A DNA stretch of 64,000 nt, taken from assembly GCF_047946665.1 (NCBI RefSeq), contig NZ_CP172312.1:2294001-2358000 (forward strand). Reading direction: 5' to 3'. The position numbers and the translations under genes were made by a program. The stretch is from Allohahella sp002354735 (lineage in GTDB: Bacteria > Pseudomonadota > Gammaproteobacteria > Pseudomonadales > Oleiphilaceae). Under the pieces are notes generated by a model, which saw only the letters and a list, made by a program, of their open reading frames with translations, made no database searches and was not told the DNA's origin. Below are positions 62,941 through 64,000 of the stretch, piece by piece (the stretch's first letter is position 1; each line of letters opens with the position of its first letter).

Positions 62941-63831
62941 ATGAGTACCTTTTGGTCTGTATGGATATCAGTCATCGTGCTTGGTTCGATCATCGGGTGT
63001 GCCTGGCTAATCCTTGCTACGCGCAAAGGCGAACGATTCAAGGACTCCACCGAGGAGACAACCGGTCACAGTTTCGACGGCATCGAAGAATATGATAATC
63101 CGATGCCAATGTGGTGGTTGAAGTTGTTCTGGCTCACCATCATATTCGGAATTATCTATCTCATTATTTACCCGGGTCTGGGCTCCTACAAGGGTGTCGC
63201 AGGCTGGACCTCCCATGGCCAATGGGCCGATGAGGTCTCAGCAGCGGACCAGCGATTTGCCCCGCTGTATGCCGAGTTGGCGGCTCAGGATCCGGAGCAG
63301 CTGATGAAGGATGAAGAAGCGCTGGGCATCGGTCAGCGACTCTTTGCCAATAACTGCGCGGTCTGCCATGGCTCCGGCGGCCGGGGCAACGTCGGTTTTC
63401 CTGATCTGACCGATAACGAATGGCTATATGGCGGTTCGCACGAAAAGATTCTGGAGACGCTGCTGAACGGCCGTCAGGCGCTTATGCCAGCGTGGCAGGA
63501 TGTACTGGGCTCGGCAGGTGTGACCCAAGTTGCGCATTACGTGCGCGGACTGAGTGGACAGAAGAACGTCGATGAGAAATTGGCACAGGCGGGCGCTGAG
63601 AAGTTCCAGCAGAATTGTGTGGTCTGTCATGGCGCGAATGGTGAAGGCAACGAAGCTTTCGGCGCACCGAACCTGAGCGACAGTATCTGGTTGTACGGTG
63701 GTACCCAGAATATCGTGGAAATGACTTTGCGTTATGGGCGTAAAGGCAGAATGCCGAACTTCGAAGAGGTTCTTGGCAAGGATCGGCTCTATGTGCTGGC
63801 TGCCTACGTAAAAAGCTTATCTCAGCAATAA
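62941..63831 (+). CDS. ccoP: cbb3 oxidase diheme cytochrome c subunit (CcoP)
   Basis: 296 residues: two N-terminal membrane helices (about 4-25 and 58-80), then two cytochrome c domains with CAVCHGSGGRGN and CVVCHGANGEGN and methionine ligands in ALMPAW and RMPNFEEV. It is the electron entry subunit. ATG 6 bp after ccoQ. Confidence 0.97.
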   Translation: MSTFWSVWISVIVLGSIIGCAWLILATRKGERFKDSTEETTGHSFDGIEEYDNPMPMWWLKLFWLTIIFGIIYLIIYPGLGSYKGVAGWTSHGQWADEVSAADQRFAPLYAELAAQDPEQLMKDEEALGIGQRLFANNCAVCHGSGGRGNVGFPDLTDNEWLYGGSHEKILETLLNGRQALMPAWQDVLGSAGVTQVAHYVRGLSGQKNVDEKLAQAGAEKFQQNCVVCHGANGEGNEAFGAPNLSDSIWLYGGTQNIVEMTLRYGRKGRMPNFEEVLGKDRLYVLAAYVKSLSQQ

Positions 63832-63871
63832 TAAAGACAAAGCTCAGGTAGATAAGCCTCAAATGTCCGGC

Positions 63872-63896
63872 GGTACTGTAGCTGCGCTGCAGTACC
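63872..63896. repeat. 11-bp stem hairpin between ccoP and ccoG
   Basis: GGTACTGTAGC-TGC-GCTGCAGTACC forms an 11-bp stem with one G-U pair and a 3-nt loop. No T run follows, so it may stabilise the ccoNOQP message or separate it from ccoG. Confidence 0.6.
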
Positions 63897-63925
63897 CCTG
63901 ACGATTCACTGCAAGTGAGAGGCCA

Positions 63926-64000
63926 ATGCCAGAACGAATCCCGGCTATTCAGATAGACCCAAAGACTGCGGGTGCTGCGCTTCACGCTGATTCCAGGCGG
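63926..64000 (+). CDS. ccoG: CcoG/RdxA ferredoxin-like protein, partial
   Basis: First 25 codons (MPERIPAIQIDPKTAG and following) cut by the window end. The order ccoNOQP-ccoG, the AGAGG-type site and the N-terminal pattern identify CcoG, a copper-reducing cbb3 assembly factor. The N-terminal fragment has no motif of its own, so the call rests on position. Confidence 0.7.
   Translation, partial: MPERIPAIQIDPKTAGAALHADSRR

Overview
The window reads as a contiguous piece of chromosome from a gammaproteobacterium of Pseudomonas-like gene order, probably marine or halophilic. The block trxB-aat-bpt-infA-(clpA, clpS)-cspD-icd-rluE-nudix-mnmA-hflD-purB-cupin-GNAT, the dusA-tal pair, the lolC/PilZ divergent pair and a cbb3 oxidase operon whose CcoN closely resembles Pseudomonas CcoN all point to the Pseudomonadales or a near relative. 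A sortase with a VIT/vWA target, typical of marine Proteobacteria, sits beside them. No rRNA, tRNA, CRISPR array, prophage or intact insertion sequence was recognised.

Layout. 1-4.8 kb: metabolic and transport singletons (CDF metal exporter, GlcG/HbpS-like protein, TauE/SafE exporter, hydroxypyruvate isomerase, lipase-like hydrolase). 4.93-5.20 kb: a 267-bp element with 34-bp terminal inverted repeats (MITE-like) directly before a four-gene polyamine-type ABC transporter operon (5.2-9.2 kb). 9.3-11.1 kb: an unrecognised protein built from two similar halves and a patatin-like phospholipase. 11.1-17.7 kb: an iron operon, exbB-exbD-exbD-tonB-siderophore receptor-FMN hydroxyacid dehydrogenase-piuC, behind a sigma70 promoter overlapped by a Fur-like box. 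17.7-22.7 kb (minus strand): VIT/vWA sortase target, sortase, CreB and CreC in one overlapping operon, with a CreB-tag-like direct repeat upstream. 22.7-24.0 kb: a structured or remnant-bearing gap, then a small membrane protein and a Crp/Fnr regulator. 24.1-28.7 kb: dusA, tal, cysC, and lolD with a single lolC/E-type partner. 28.8-31.9 kb: PilZ protein, small periplasmic protein, agmatine deiminase-family enzyme and an orphan MoxR ATPase followed by what may be the first codons of a lost DUF58 gene. 32-47 kb: the conserved protein-quality-control, translation and purine block. 47-57.8 kb: MFS transporter, LysR regulator, peroxide and methionine-sulfoxide repair, alaA, htpX, a YcgR-like PilZ protein, pdxB and rhlB. 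58-64 kb: dsbD, tusA and ccoNOQP, with ccoG cut by the window end.

How the genes work together. The iron operon combines a receptor, its own TonB/ExbB/ExbD energiser and two enzymes that may process or respond to the siderophore. The sortase operon encodes an envelope protein, the enzyme predicted to process it, and a CreBC sensor that may control it. dsbD and ccoNOQP(G) link thiol reduction in the periplasm with cytochrome c and microaerobic respiration. clpS-clpA lie beside aat and bpt, so the N-end-rule tagging enzymes and the adaptor/unfoldase that act on their products are clustered.
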